From Rubellimicrobium arenae (GTDB taxonomy: Bacteria > Pseudomonadota > Alphaproteobacteria > Rhodobacterales > Rhodobacteraceae): a DNA stretch of 60,382 nucleotides. The stretch's first letter is position 1, and each line of letters starts with the position of its first letter. Made by a program: the position numbers and the translations under genes. Below are positions 25,240 to 34,088 of this stretch, piece by piece. The notes under the pieces are model-generated. The model was not told the DNA's origin. It saw only the letters and a program-made list of their open reading frames with translations, and did not search any database. Location of the stretch: contig NZ_JAFMST010000017.1 of the NCBI RefSeq assembly GCF_017916275.1, positions 1 through 60,382 on the forward strand, given 5' to 3'.

Positions 25240-25929
25240 CTAGTGCGCGACGGACAGCGACACGGAGATGAGCTCGGCCGCCTCGTGGAACCGCGCGGGG
25301 CTCCCGTCGATGAGCCGGGCCGCGCGCGCGGCGGCGCTGTCCGCGACCGGGGCGCCCGACAGCGTCTCGAAGCCCGCGTTGATCTCCATGAGCTCGGCCT
25401 TGATCGCGTCGATGTCCGCGCCCGCCGGGTCCTCGGCGTAGCCGGCCAGCTTGTCGCGCATCTGGGTCAGCGTGGGGGCGGCGTCGGCCACCTGCTGGTC
25501 ATCGGGGCGGGTCTCGATGTAGGAGCGGATCGCCCAGGCGGCCTTCTGGCCCAGGATCTCGCCGAAGGCCGGCATCTTGGTGATGCCGTTCTGGGTCATG
25601 CCGTGCTGGAAGCGTTCGGCGAACCATTCGTCGCCGTATTCCTCGGCCTCCAGGAACCGCAGGTCCGGCGCGAGCCCCCCCGAGATCGCGCCCAGCCCGT
25701 GGCAGCGCGCGCAGTTCTGGTTGAAGCCGGAATCGCCGATCTCGATCGCCTTCTGGAACACCTCGGGATCCATGCTGCGGTAGGGGTTCTCGGTCAGCCA
25801 CTCCTCGCCCACATCGGGCAGGGCGTCGGTGTTGACGGGCTGCGGGGCGACGTCGCCATGGGCGAGCGCGATGCCGGCGATGACGATCAGGCCGGCCGAC
25901 AACGGCCAGCGGGCGCGGGATGCGGGCAT
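25240..25929 (-). CDS. Cytochrome c550, PedF-like
   Basis: 229 residues. A leader peptide is followed by HGDVAPQPVNTDALPDVGEEW and NPYR, then the haem motif NCARCHG and the axial Met in KMPAFGE; this matches the PedF family of cytochrome c550 that accepts electrons from PQQ alcohol dehydrogenases. About 75 residues follow the normal end (QQVADAAPTLTQMRDKLAGY onward), a helical tail absent from the short PedF proteins I know. AGGAGG precedes ATG 25929. Periplasmic. It is the first gene of the operon with the MoxJ-like protein. Confidence 0.87.
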   Translation of the reverse strand: MPASRARWPLSAGLIVIAGIALAHGDVAPQPVNTDALPDVGEEWLTENPYRSMDPEVFQKAIEIGDSGFNQNCARCHGLGAISGGLAPDLRFLEAEEYGDEWFAERFQHGMTQNGITKMPAFGEILGQKAAWAIRSYIETRPDDQQVADAAPTLTQMRDKLAGYAEDPAGADIDAIKAELMEINAGFETLSGAPVADSAAARAARLIDGSPARFHEAAELISVSLSVAH

Positions 25930-26002
25930 GTGATTCCTCCTGGGGGCGCCTCTTGCGGGACGCGTCTGGGGAAAGGGTGTCAGAGCCCCTCCGCCCCCGC
26001 CA

Positions 26003-26017
26003 TTCGACCTTGGTGGC
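26003..26017 (+). promoter_or_regulatory. Candidate regulatory element upstream of the PedA-like gene
   Basis: TTCGACCTTGGTGGC matches 13 of 15 bases of the element before the response regulator (34089-34103) in the same orientation. Its end lies 84 nt before the plus-strand start at 26102, in the region that also drives the cytochrome operon on the minus strand. Confidence 0.5.
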
Positions 26018-26036
26018 AACGGAGCCGCCAGGGGCT

Positions 26037-26050
26037 GCGACCATGGTCGC
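26037..26050. promoter_or_regulatory. 14-bp perfect palindrome in divergent promoter region
   Basis: GCGACCATGGTCGC is a perfect palindrome centred between the divergent cytochrome c550 (25929) and PedA-like (26102) genes. Its half-site GCGACC is also found in the permease element at 21264. Confidence 0.45.
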
Positions 26051-26101
26051 GGTTCGCCCGCTCCGCCCCGCCGCTATCCTGCCGGACCAAGGGAGGACGT
26101 C

Positions 26102-27280
26102 ATGCGACAAGTCACGGCAGGAGCCATCCTGCTGGCCCTTATGGCCTTTTCCACCCCCGCACGGGCCGACGGCATGACCGTCCCCATCGCCTACCTGCAC
26201 CAGCAGGTGGAACGCCCGCCGGTCCTGTCGGACCTGGATCCGGTGCCGGCGGACGACGGGATCGCCGGCGCGACGCTCGGGCGCGAGGACGACGCCACGA
26301 CGGGCCGCTTCCTGGGGCAGGATTACCGGCTCACCGTGCGCGAGGTGCCGGTCGGGGGCGACCTCCTCGCCGCCGCTCGCGAGGCGCTGGCCGGGTCGCG
26401 GCTCCTGGTGGTGGATGCCCCGGCGGCGGACCTCCTGAAGGTGGCGGACCTGCCCGAGGCGCGGGACGCCCTTCTCTTCAACGTGGGCGCGCCCGACGAC
26501 GGCCTGCGCGGGGCGGACTGCCGGGCGAACCTGCTCCATACCATCCCCTCGCTCGGGATGCGCGCCGACGCTCTCGCGCAGTTCCTGCTGGTGCGGGGCT
26601 GGACCGGGGTGGCGCTGCTGTCGGGTCCCCATCCCGACGACCAGGCCTGGGCGGAGGCGCTGCGCGGATCGGTGGCCAAGTTCGGCCTGTCCCTGGTGGA
26701 CGACCGCCCCTGGGAGTTCGCGGGCGACCTCGGCCGCACCGCCCAGTCCGAGATCCCGCTGCTCACGCAGGGGTTTGCCGACCACGACGTCCTGCTCGTC
26801 GCCGACGAGACCGGCGACTTCGGCCGCTACGTCCTGTTCAACACCTGGCAGCCCCGTCCCGTCGGCGGGTCCGAGGGCATCGTTCCCGTGGCCTGGTCGC
26901 CGGTGCTGGAGAACTGGGGCGCGTCGCAGCTCCAGTCGCGCTTCGCCGACCTGGCGGGCCGGCCCATGCGCCCGCGCGACTACGCCGCCTGGGCCGCGCT
27001 GCGCAGCATCGGCGAGGCCGTGACGCGGACCGGCTCGGCCGACCCGGCCACGCTCCGCGCCTACATGCTGGGACCGGAGTTCGAGCTCGACGGGTTCAAG
27101 GGCCGCCCGCTCAGCTTCCGCGACTGGGATGGCCAGCTCCGGCAGCCGATCGCGGTGGTGCAGCCCCGCGCCATGATCGCCATGGCGCCGTTCGAGCAGT
27201 TCCTCCATCAGGTCAACGACCTCGACACGCTGGGCCGCGACCGCCCGGAAAGCGGCTGCGCCGCCTTCGCGGGGCCCTGA
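26102..27280 (+). CDS. ABC substrate-binding protein of PQQ alcohol dehydrogenase system (PedA1-like)
   Basis: 392 residues, signal MRQVTAGAILLALMAFSTPARA. IAYLHQQVERPPVLSDLDPVPADDGIAGATLG and NLLHTIPSLGMRADALAQFL are the characteristic segments of the binding protein that accompanies PQQ alcohol dehydrogenases, a branched-chain-type periplasmic fold. In Pseudomonas putida the PedA1A2BC set supports growth by the lanthanide-dependent enzyme, and has been linked to rare-earth uptake. It heads the plus-strand operon with the propeller protein, ATPase and permease. GGGAGG lies before the ATG. Confidence 0.85.
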   Translation: MRQVTAGAILLALMAFSTPARADGMTVPIAYLHQQVERPPVLSDLDPVPADDGIAGATLGREDDATTGRFLGQDYRLTVREVPVGGDLLAAAREALAGSRLLVVDAPAADLLKVADLPEARDALLFNVGAPDDGLRGADCRANLLHTIPSLGMRADALAQFLLVRGWTGVALLSGPHPDDQAWAEALRGSVAKFGLSLVDDRPWEFAGDLGRTAQSEIPLLTQGFADHDVLLVADETGDFGRYVLFNTWQPRPVGGSEGIVPVAWSPVLENWGASQLQSRFADLAGRPMRPRDYAAWAALRSIGEAVTRTGSADPATLRAYMLGPEFELDGFKGRPLSFRDWDGQLRQPIAVVQPRAMIAMAPFEQFLHQVNDLDTLGRDRPESGCAAFAGP

Positions 27281-27369
27281 TGCGCGCAACGCCCGGTGCC
27301 CCAGGACATCGTTCATCCCATCCGGCGCATCCTGGCCGGACGTTCCTTTCCCTTTCCGCAGGTGCCCCC

Positions 27370-28344
27370 ATGCCCCGACCCGTCCTGCCGTCCTCCGGGG
27401 CGGCCCTCCTTGCCCTGCTCCTGGCCGCCCCCGCGTCGGCCGAGGAGATCTGGATCACCAACGAGCTCGACGACACGATCAGCGTGATCGACGCCCAGAC
27501 GCTGGAGGTCACGCGCACCATCCCCACCGGCGAGCGTCCGCGCGGCATCACCTTCGCCCCCGACGGCAGCGTGGCCTACATCTGCGCCTCGGACAGCGAC
27601 GCGGTGCAGGTCATGGACCCGGAAAGCGGCGAGATCCTGCACGACCTCCCCTCGGGCGAGGACCCGGAGCAGTTCGCGCTGTCCCCCGACGGGCGGCATC
27701 TCTGGATCGCCAACGAGGACGACGCCGTGACGACCGTGGTGGACGTGCAAAGCCGCCGCGTGGTCGCCCAGATCGACGTGGGGATCGAGCCCGAGGGCAT
27801 GACCGTGTCGCCCGACGGGCGCATCGCCATCACGACCAGCGAAACGACGAACATGGCGCACTGGATCGACACGTCGACCTACGAGCCGGTCGCCAACACG
27901 CTCGTGGACACCCGGCCCCGCGACGCCGAGTTCGCCAAGGGCGGGGCGGAGCTCTGGGTGTCCTCCGAGATCGGCGGAACGGTCACGGTCTTCGACGCCG
28001 CGACCCGGCAGGAGACCCGCAAGATCACCTTCGCCATCCCGGGCGTGAACGACGACCAGATCCAGCCGGTGGGATTCGCCTTCACCCCGGACGGCGCGAC
28101 CGCCTTCGTGGCCCTGGGCCCCGCCAACCACGTCGCCGTGGTGGACGCCGCCACCTACGAGGTCGAGGACTACATCCTCGTGGGGCGGCGGGTCTGGCAC
28201 ATGGCCTTCAGCGCCGACGGCTCTAGACTCTTCACCACCAACGGGGTTTCGGGGGACGTGACCGTGATCGACGTGGCGAACCGCGAACCGCTCAGCTCGA
28301 TCAAGGTCGGGCGCTTCCCCTGGGGGGCGGCGCTGCGGCCATGA
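27370..28344 (+). CDS. PQQ-catabolism-associated beta-propeller protein (YVTN repeats, PedA2-like)
   Basis: 324 residues with a signal peptide ending ASA. Repeats of about 42 residues with DDTISVIDAQTLEV, RGITFAPDGSVAYI, PEQFALSPDGRHLWI and similar units form a seven-bladed YVTN/NHL-type propeller. This matches the periplasmic propeller protein that accompanies PQQ alcohol dehydrogenase ABC systems. It overlaps the ATPase start (ATGA at 28341-28344). It probably binds solute or stabilises the complex in the periplasm. Confidence 0.87.
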   Translation: MPRPVLPSSGAALLALLLAAPASAEEIWITNELDDTISVIDAQTLEVTRTIPTGERPRGITFAPDGSVAYICASDSDAVQVMDPESGEILHDLPSGEDPEQFALSPDGRHLWIANEDDAVTTVVDVQSRRVVAQIDVGIEPEGMTVSPDGRIAITTSETTNMAHWIDTSTYEPVANTLVDTRPRDAEFAKGGAELWVSSEIGGTVTVFDAATRQETRKITFAIPGVNDDQIQPVGFAFTPDGATAFVALGPANHVAVVDAATYEVEDYILVGRRVWHMAFSADGSRLFTTNGVSGDVTVIDVANREPLSSIKVGRFPWGAALRP

Positions 28345-29060
28345 GCGGTCTGTCCGTCCGGAACGTCACCCACCGCTACGGCCCCCGCACGGCGCTGGAC
28401 GCGGTCAGCTTCGACGTCGCGCCCGGCCGGTTCTGCGCGCTCCTGGGGCCCAACGGCGCGGGCAAGTCCACCCTGTTCGCCCTTCTGACGGGTCTTCTGG
28501 CCGCACCTCCGGGGACGATCGCGGTGGCGGGCCACGACATCCGGCGCGAACCCACCAGGGCCCTGGCCCGCATGGGCGTGGTGTTCCAGGCGCCGACGCT
28601 CGACCTCGACCTGACGGTGGCGCAAAATCTGCGCTACTTCGCGGCGCTGCAGGGCCTTTCCGACCGCATCGCCGCCGGGCGGATCGACAGGGCGCTCCAC
28701 CGGCTCGGCATGGCCGAGCGGGCGGGGGAACGCGCGCGCGCCCTGAACGGCGGACACCGCCGCCGGACCGAGATCGCGCGGGCGCTGATCCACGAGCCCG
28801 CCGTGCTCCTCCTCGACGAGCCGACGGTCGGGCTCGACGCCGCCGCGCGGGCGGCGATCACCGACCACGTGCACGGCCTGGCGCGCGAGGACGGGCTGAC
28901 CGTGCTCTGGGCCACGCACCTGACCGACGAGGTGCGGCCCGAGGACGATCTCGTGATCCTCCACAAGGGCCGCGTCCTGCGCCACGCCACCGCCGGGGCC
29001 GTCGCGCGGGGGGCGCCCCTGACCGAGGTCTTCCTCGGCCTCACCGGAGAGGCGGCATGA
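28341..29060 (+). CDS. ABC transporter ATP-binding protein of PQQ alcohol system (PedB-like)
   Basis: 239 residues. Walker A is GPNGAGKST, the Q-loop VVFQAPTLDLDLTV, Walker B AVLLLDEPTVGLD and the H-loop WATH. The signature motif reads LNGGHRRRTEIARAL, where the usual LSGGQ is replaced by LNGGH, as seen in this subfamily. It is coupled to the propeller gene before it and to the permease after it by ATGA overlaps. With the ABC-2 permease it would energise an exporter-type transporter. Confidence 0.87.
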   Translation: MSGLSVRNVTHRYGPRTALDAVSFDVAPGRFCALLGPNGAGKSTLFALLTGLLAAPPGTIAVAGHDIRREPTRALARMGVVFQAPTLDLDLTVAQNLRYFAALQGLSDRIAAGRIDRALHRLGMAERAGERARALNGGHRRRTEIARALIHEPAVLLLDEPTVGLDAAARAAITDHVHGLAREDGLTVLWATHLTDEVRPEDDLVILHKGRVLRHATAGAVARGAPLTEVFLGLTGEAA

Positions 29061-29848
29061 CCCCGGCCCTGCGCGCGCTCCGCGCCATCGTCACCCGCGA
29101 GGCCCTGCGGTTCCTCGGCCAGCGGGGCCGCTTCCTGTCGGCCCTGGTGCGCCCCCTGGTCTGGCTCCTGGTCTTCGCGGCGGGGTTCCGGGCGGCGCTC
29201 GGGCTGTCCATCACGCCGCCCTACACCACCTACATCGAGTACGAGACCTACATCGTCCCCGGCCTGTGCGGGATGATCCTGCTCTTCAACGGGATGCAGT
29301 CCTCGCTGTCGCTGGTCTACGACCGCGAGATGGGATCGATGCGGCTTCTCCTCACGGCGCCCCTGCCCCGCTGGTGGCTCCTGCTGTGCAAGCTGCTGGC
29401 CGGAACGGCGATCGGCGTCCTTCAATGCTATGCCTTCCTGCTCATCGCCTGGATCTGGGGCATCAGGATGCCGTGGTTGGGCTACCTGACCGCGCTGCCC
29501 GCGCTGGTCGTGGCGGGGCTGATGCTGGGGGCGCTGGGGCTGGCCCTGTCCTCGTTCGTGAAGCAGCTCGAGAACTTTGCCGGCGTGATGAACTTCGTGA
29601 TCTTCCCGATGTTCTTCCTGTCCTCGGCACTCTACCCCCTCTGGCGGATGCAGGAGGCGGGTGACCTGCTCCACGACATCTGCGCCGCCAACCCCTTCAC
29701 CCACGCGGTGGAGCTCGTGCGCTTCGCCCTGTACGTCCAGCCGAACCTGCCGGCCCTGGGCTGGACCGCCCTGGCGGCCGTGGCCTTCCTGGGGCTGTCG
29801 CTCTGGGGCTACGACCCGGCGCGCGGGATGATGGGGCAGCGGGCCTGA
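29057..29848 (+). CDS. ABC-2 type permease of PQQ alcohol system (PedC-like)
   Basis: 263 residues with six helices. YETYIVPGLCGMILLFNGMQSSLSLVYDREMGSMRLLLTAPLPRWWLL is the ABC-2 permease motif, and MFFLSSALYPLW a late conserved turn. It overlaps the ATPase stop by four bases. ABC-2 permeases normally export, so the direction of transport in the PedABC set is unsettled; published work links it to lanthanide-dependent growth. Confidence 0.86.
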   Translation: MTPALRALRAIVTREALRFLGQRGRFLSALVRPLVWLLVFAAGFRAALGLSITPPYTTYIEYETYIVPGLCGMILLFNGMQSSLSLVYDREMGSMRLLLTAPLPRWWLLLCKLLAGTAIGVLQCYAFLLIAWIWGIRMPWLGYLTALPALVVAGLMLGALGLALSSFVKQLENFAGVMNFVIFPMFFLSSALYPLWRMQEAGDLLHDICAANPFTHAVELVRFALYVQPNLPALGWTALAAVAFLGLSLWGYDPARGMMGQRA

Positions 29849-29908
29849 GCGCCCCCGGCCATGGCGGCCCCGCCCTGGCCTCGCAGCACCGATCCGGGAG
29901 ACACCGAC

Positions 29909-30445
29909 ATGATCCGCCGCGCCGCCGTCCTGCTCCTTCTCCTGGCCGGGCCCGCCCTGGCCGAGGGCGATGAGCACGGCACCACGAACCCCGAGGAGAT
30001 GACCCTGGACCGCATGGTCGAGAACGCCCGCAACGGCCAGGTGGACATGACCACCTGCGCCTCGGGCTACCTGATGACCAAATCCGGCCAGCACGCCATC
30101 GCGCGCGAAACCTTCGAAGCCTGCGCCGAGGCCGGCTACACCGGCGCGATGACCTGGATGAGCTACATGGAGGACAACGGCTTCGGGGGCGACAGCAATC
30201 CCGACGCCTCCACCGAGTGGAACCGCCGGGCCGCCGAGGCGGGCGATCCCATCGGCCTGTTCAACCACGGCCTGGACCTGCTGCGCGGGCACGGCACGGC
30301 CCTGGACGAGGAGCGCGGGCGGGCGCTGGTGGACCGGGCCGCCGCCGCCGGGGTCGAGGACGCGCGGACGCTCGTGGAGTCGGGCTATGACCTCGACGTG
30401 GTGACGCCGGACGCGGACAACTGGAAGTACGCGCCCCTGTTCTGA
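29909..30445 (+). CDS. Sel1-repeat secreted protein
   Basis: 178 residues, signal MIRRAAVLLLLLAGPALA. Two or three Sel1-like units are visible: ARETFEACAEAGYTGAMTWMSYM, DASTEWNRRAAEAGDPIGLFNHGLDLL and ARALVDRAAAAGVEDARTLVE-type helices. Such repeats mediate protein-protein contacts. It follows the PedC-like gene by 60 nt, so it may belong to the operon. Its 3' end overlaps the convergent ATPase gene by 61 nt. It may be a periplasmic scaffold for the dehydrogenase system. Confidence 0.78.
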   Translation: MIRRAAVLLLLLAGPALAEGDEHGTTNPEEMTLDRMVENARNGQVDMTTCASGYLMTKSGQHAIARETFEACAEAGYTGAMTWMSYMEDNGFGGDSNPDASTEWNRRAAEAGDPIGLFNHGLDLLRGHGTALDEERGRALVDRAAAAGVEDARTLVESGYDLDVVTPDADNWKYAPLF

Positions 30446-31071
30446 CGCTCCTCGACGATGACGGCCGGACGGCCGCCCAGCCGCAGGATCCGCGTGGCCA
30501 GCGCCTCGGCCTCGCGCGGGTCGTGCGTGACAAGGAGCGTGGCCGTCCGGTGCCGCGCCCGCAACTGCGCGAACAGCGTCATCATCTCGCGCACGCGCGG
30601 CTCGTCGAGCGACACGAAGGGCTCGTCCATGAGCAGGAGGTCGGGCCGGCAGGCAAAGGCCCGGGCCAGCGCCAGGCGGCGCTGCTGCCCGAGCGAGACC
30701 TGCGAGGGGTAAAGCCCGCCCATCCCCTCCAGCCCCACCTCCGCCATCGCCGCGTCCGCCTCGTCGGCGGTGATGCCGGCCGTCACCGTCAGGTTCTGCG
30801 ACAGCGTCCGCCAGGGCAGCAGGGTGGGCTCCTGGAACACCACGGCAAGCCGGCCCCGGACCCGCACCGATCCCGCCCGCCGCCGGTCGAGTCCCGCGAT
30901 GACCCGCAGGAGGGAGGTCTTGCCCACCCCGGAGGGACCGGTCAGGGCCACCGTCTCGCCCTGCAGGACGGTCAGGCGCACCGGCCCCAGCACCTCGGCC
31001 CCGCCAAAGGCGAGACCGGCCAGGTCGAGATCGAGGACGACCGGCGCCTCGGGCTCCCCCCTTCGCGCCAT
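30385..31071 (-). CDS. ABC transporter ATP-binding protein, TauB/SsuB type
   Basis: 228 residues. Walker A is GPSGVGKTS, the Q-loop VVFQEPTLLPWRTL, the signature SLGQQRRLALARA and Walker B LLLMDEPFVSLD; the H-loop is VTHDPREA. Matches nitrate/sulfonate/taurine importers. The partner binding protein ends 16 nt upstream, and the permease lies 9 kb to the left. The start may also be GTG at 31080, a few codons earlier. The C-terminus overlaps the Sel1 gene on the other strand. Confidence 0.87.
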   Translation of the reverse strand: MARRGEPEAPVVLDLDLAGLAFGGAEVLGPVRLTVLQGETVALTGPSGVGKTSLLRVIAGLDRRRAGSVRVRGRLAVVFQEPTLLPWRTLSQNLTVTAGITADEADAAMAEVGLEGMGGLYPSQVSLGQQRRLALARAFACRPDLLLMDEPFVSLDEPRVREMMTLFAQLRARHRTATLLVTHDPREAEALATRILRLGGRPAVIVEERQNRGAYFQLSASGVTTSRS

Positions 31072-31087
31072 CGCGAGCACCGCGGCC

Positions 31088-32059
31088 CTACCCGCCCGTG
31101 CCCACGAAGACGCCCTCCGGCAGCGTCGTGGCGGTGCCCACGAGCTCCTCGCCGCCCAGCTCGGCCATGAGCCGCAGCATCCGGTCGGCGGCCTCCTCGT
31201 CCACGGGGCCTTCGGCGGGGGTGCCGGCCAGGAAGCCGTCGCGCAGGGCGGCGAACTCGGCATCCGAGCCGGCGTTCATCATCGGGCGGATCCGCTCCCA
31301 GGCGGCCATGTCGGTCGCGAGGAGCGCCTTGGCCTCGTGCGAGGCGGCGGCCAGTTCCCCCGTGAGCTCGGGATGCGCCTCGAGCATCTCCCCGTGCAGG
31401 ACATAGCCCAGGAGCGGCGTGTCGGGATCGAGCCCGAGCGCCGTGGCGGCGTCCTCGACCGAGATCAGCTCGCGCATCCCGGCGGCCTCCATCTTGGCCT
31501 GGAAGTGCCAGAAGTTGATCGCCCCATCGAGGTCGCCCGACAGCGCCGTCTCGTAGATCAGGGGGGGCGCGCCGAAGACCTGCTCGGTGTCGGCGGCCAG
31601 GTCCATGCCGTATTCCTGCTGGGCGTAGGCGCGCAGGATCAGCCAGCTCTTGTCCACCGGCCCGCCCGCGATGCCGATCTTGCCGCCCTCGAGGTCCCTG
31701 AGGCTCTGGGCCGGGCTGTCGGCCGCGACCATGAGGCCGCCGACCGCCCTGGAATAGGGCAGGAACACGAGGTCCATGCCCGCCGCCCTCTGCCGGGCGA
31801 CCCAAAGCCAGTCGGACACGATCACGTCCACCTCGCCGGCCAGGAACGCGGTCTGCGCGGCCGGCGCGCCGGCCAGTTCCTGGACCTGCAGGTCGAAGCC
31901 GTTGGCGACGTCGAAGCCGTTGTGCTCGATGGTGTCGAGCTCCCAGAGCACGGTGCCCGAGGCCTGCACCCCCGCCTTCAGAACCGGCTCCTCGGCCCGA
32001 GCCGGCGCGGACAGGCAAAGGACAGCAAGCGCGCCGGCGGCGGCGTGGCGGATGGACAT
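31088..32059 (-). CDS. ABC substrate-binding protein, NMT1/TauA-like
   Basis: 323 residues, signal MSIRHAAAGALAVLCLSAPARA. NGFDLQVQELAGAPAAQTAFLAGEVDVIVSDWLWVARQRAAG is the two-lobe pattern of NMT1/TauA-type periplasmic binding proteins; GGKIGIAGGPVDKSWLILRAYA and GDLDGAINFWHFQAKM are also typical. It is transcribed divergently from the alcohol dehydrogenase. The ligand is unknown; such proteins near PQQ enzymes may deliver a cofactor precursor, an alcohol-derived acid or a metal carrier. Confidence 0.85.
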   Translation of the reverse strand: MSIRHAAAGALAVLCLSAPARAEEPVLKAGVQASGTVLWELDTIEHNGFDVANGFDLQVQELAGAPAAQTAFLAGEVDVIVSDWLWVARQRAAGMDLVFLPYSRAVGGLMVAADSPAQSLRDLEGGKIGIAGGPVDKSWLILRAYAQQEYGMDLAADTEQVFGAPPLIYETALSGDLDGAINFWHFQAKMEAAGMRELISVEDAATALGLDPDTPLLGYVLHGEMLEAHPELTGELAAASHEAKALLATDMAAWERIRPMMNAGSDAEFAALRDGFLAGTPAEGPVDEEAADRMLRLMAELGGEELVGTATTLPEGVFVGTGG

Positions 32060-32113
32060 GGCGCTCCTCCCAAAGCTGTGGACCCAGCCTAGCAGGGCCT
32101 CCGCTGCATGGAA

Positions 32114-32156
32114 TACGACCAAAGCCGCACCCGCGGAACCTTTGTTTACGACCAAA
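32114..32156. promoter_or_regulatory. Divergent promoter with 33-bp-spaced direct repeats and the island motif
   Basis: TACGACCAAA occurs at 32114-32123 and again at 32147-32156, exactly 33 bp apart (about three helical turns), in the region between the binding protein (minus) and the alcohol dehydrogenase (plus). Between them ACCTTTGT (32138-32145) repeats the island motif in plus orientation. They are the best candidates for regulator binding at this divergent promoter. Confidence 0.5.
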
Positions 32157-32257
32157 CGCGAATACCGCGCCGCAAGGCCCCGGCCCGATACTTCGGTCCG
32201 GGGCCGGCCCGCGCAGGGGCGCAGGACAAGGCCAAGACGACAAACGGGAGGAAGCTC

Positions 32258-34024
32258 ATGAGACGTTTGATGCTGGCCGCGACGGTCAGCCTGCTGGCCG
32301 TCGGCGCCGCACAGGCGCAGGTCACGGCCGACGACATCGCCAACGACGCGACCACCACGGGCGATGTCGTCACCAACGGCATGGGCCAGGCGCTCCAGCG
32401 CTACAGCCCCCTCGAGCTGCTCAACAAGGAGAACGTGGAGCACCTCGTCCCCGCCTGGGCCTTCTCGCTGGGCGGCGAGAAGCAGCGCGGGCAGGAAACC
32501 CAGCCCCTGGTCTATGACGGGATCATGTACGTCACGGGGTCCTATTCGCGGCTTTACGCCGTCGACGTGAAGACCGGCCAGGAGCTCTGGCAATACGACG
32601 CCCGCCTGCCCGAGGGCATCCTGCCCTGCTGCGACGTGGTGAACCGGGGCGCCGCCATCTACGGCGACATGGTGATCTTCGGCACGCTCGACGCCCGGCT
32701 GGTGGCGCTCGACCGCAAGACGGGCGACGTGATCTGGAACAAGGAGATCGCGGACTACAAGGCGGGCTACAGCTACACGGCCGCGCCGCTCATCGTGAAC
32801 GGCCTCGTGATCACCGGCAACTCGGGCGGCGAGTTCGGGATCGTGGGCGAGGTGCAGGCCCGCGACGTCAACACCGGCGAGCTCGTCTGGACGCGGCCCA
32901 CCATCGAAGGGAACATGGGCACCCTGAACGGCGAGGACAGCACCATGACCGGGGTGCTGAACGCCACCTGGCCCGGCGACATGTGGAAGACCGGCGGCGG
33001 CGCCCCCTGGCTGGGCGGCTCCTACGACGCCGAGACCAACACCCTGATCTTCGGCGCGGGCAACCCGGCCCCCTGGAACAGCCACCTGCGCAACGCCGGC
33101 ACGCCGGTCGAGGGCAACACCGGCGACAACCTGTACGCCGCCTCGCGGATCGGGATCGACCCCGCCACCGGCGAGATCAAGTGGCACTTCCAGACCACCC
33201 CGCGCGAGGGATGGGACTTCGACGGCGTGAACGAGGTCGTGGCCTACACCGACCGGGAGGGCAACGGCCGGCTCGCCACCGCCGACCGCAACGGCTTCTT
33301 CTACATCCTGAACCGCGAGGACGGGAAGTTCATCCGCGCCACGCCCTTCGTGCAGAACATCACCTGGGCCAGCGGCATCGGCGAGGATGGCCGCCCCATC
33401 TACAACGAGGACAACCGCCCCGGCGACCCGACCACCGCCGCCGAGGGCGAGCGGGGCGAGACGGTCTTCGCGGTCCCCTCCTTCCTGGGCGGCAAGAACT
33501 GGATGCCCATGGCCTTCAGCCAGCGGACCGGCAACTTCTACGTGCCCTCCAACGAATGGGGCATGGACATCTGGAACGAGCCCGTCACCTACCGCGAGGG
33601 CGCGGCCTACCTGGGGTCGGGCTTCACCATCAAGCCGATCTTCGAGGACCATATCGGCGCGCTCAAGGCCATCGACCCCGACACCGGCGACATCAAGTGG
33701 GAATACCACAATCCCGCGCCCCTTTGGGGCGGCGTGATGACCACCGCGGGCGGGCTCGTGTTCCTGGGCACCCCCGAAGGCGAGTTCAAGGCGCTGGACG
33801 ATGAAACGGGCGAGGTCCTGTGGTCCTTCCAGACCGGGTCGGGCATCGTCGGCCAGCCCATCACCTGGGAGCAGGACGGTGAGCAGTTCGTGACCGTCGT
33901 GTCGGGCTGGGGCGGCGCCGTTCCGCTCTGGGGCGGCGAGGTCGCGAACCGCGTCAACTACCTCAACCAGGGCGGCATGGTCTGGACGTTCCGGCTGCCC
34001 AAGGAGTTCGCCTCGGCCGGCTGA
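32258..34024 (+). CDS. PQQ-dependent alcohol dehydrogenase, lanthanide type (ExaF/PedH/XoxF-like)
   Basis: 588 residues with a clean signal (cleavage after AQA, residue 20). It is an eight-bladed quinoprotein: vicinal Cys124-Cys125 (LPCCDVV), metal ligands Glu192 (GGEFG), Asn269 (GAGNPAPWN) and catalytic Asp320. GWDFDGVNE adds Asp322 two positions after the catalytic Asp, the residue that marks lanthanide-dependent enzymes (calcium types have Ala or Ser there). It would oxidise ethanol or other primary alcohols in the periplasm and feed cytochrome c550. GGGAGGAAG precedes the ATG. Ethanol-type and methanol-type enzymes cannot be separated surely by eye; the PedF-type cytochrome favours the ethanol group. 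Confidence 0.9.
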   Translation: MRRLMLAATVSLLAVGAAQAQVTADDIANDATTTGDVVTNGMGQALQRYSPLELLNKENVEHLVPAWAFSLGGEKQRGQETQPLVYDGIMYVTGSYSRLYAVDVKTGQELWQYDARLPEGILPCCDVVNRGAAIYGDMVIFGTLDARLVALDRKTGDVIWNKEIADYKAGYSYTAAPLIVNGLVITGNSGGEFGIVGEVQARDVNTGELVWTRPTIEGNMGTLNGEDSTMTGVLNATWPGDMWKTGGGAPWLGGSYDAETNTLIFGAGNPAPWNSHLRNAGTPVEGNTGDNLYAASRIGIDPATGEIKWHFQTTPREGWDFDGVNEVVAYTDREGNGRLATADRNGFFYILNREDGKFIRATPFVQNITWASGIGEDGRPIYNEDNRPGDPTTAAEGERGETVFAVPSFLGGKNWMPMAFSQRTGNFYVPSNEWGMDIWNEPVTYREGAAYLGSGFTIKPIFEDHIGALKAIDPDTGDIKWEYHNPAPLWGGVMTTAGGLVFLGTPEGEFKALDDETGEVLWSFQTGSGIVGQPITWEQDGEQFVTVVSGWGGAVPLWGGEVANRVNYLNQGGMVWTFRLPKEFASAG

Positions 34025-34046
34025 TCCCGTCCAGGTCCGAACCCCG

Positions 34047-34073
34047 CCGGCGCGGCCGTCATGGCCGCGCCGG
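34047..34073 (+). terminator. Strong hairpin after the alcohol dehydrogenase gene
   Basis: CCGGCGCGGCC (34047-34057) and GGCCGCGCCGG (34063-34073) pair perfectly over 11 bp with a five-base loop, 22 nt after the stop. It is followed by TTCCCGTT, a poor T-run. It probably ends the dehydrogenase transcript or stabilises its mRNA. Confidence 0.65.
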
Positions 34074-34088
34074 TTCCCGTTCGGGGGG

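Noticed and set aside
25499-27316. 605-codon minus-strand frame spanning cytochrome and PedA-like genes
   Set aside because: It runs across two real genes in other frames and the promoter region between them; no domain.
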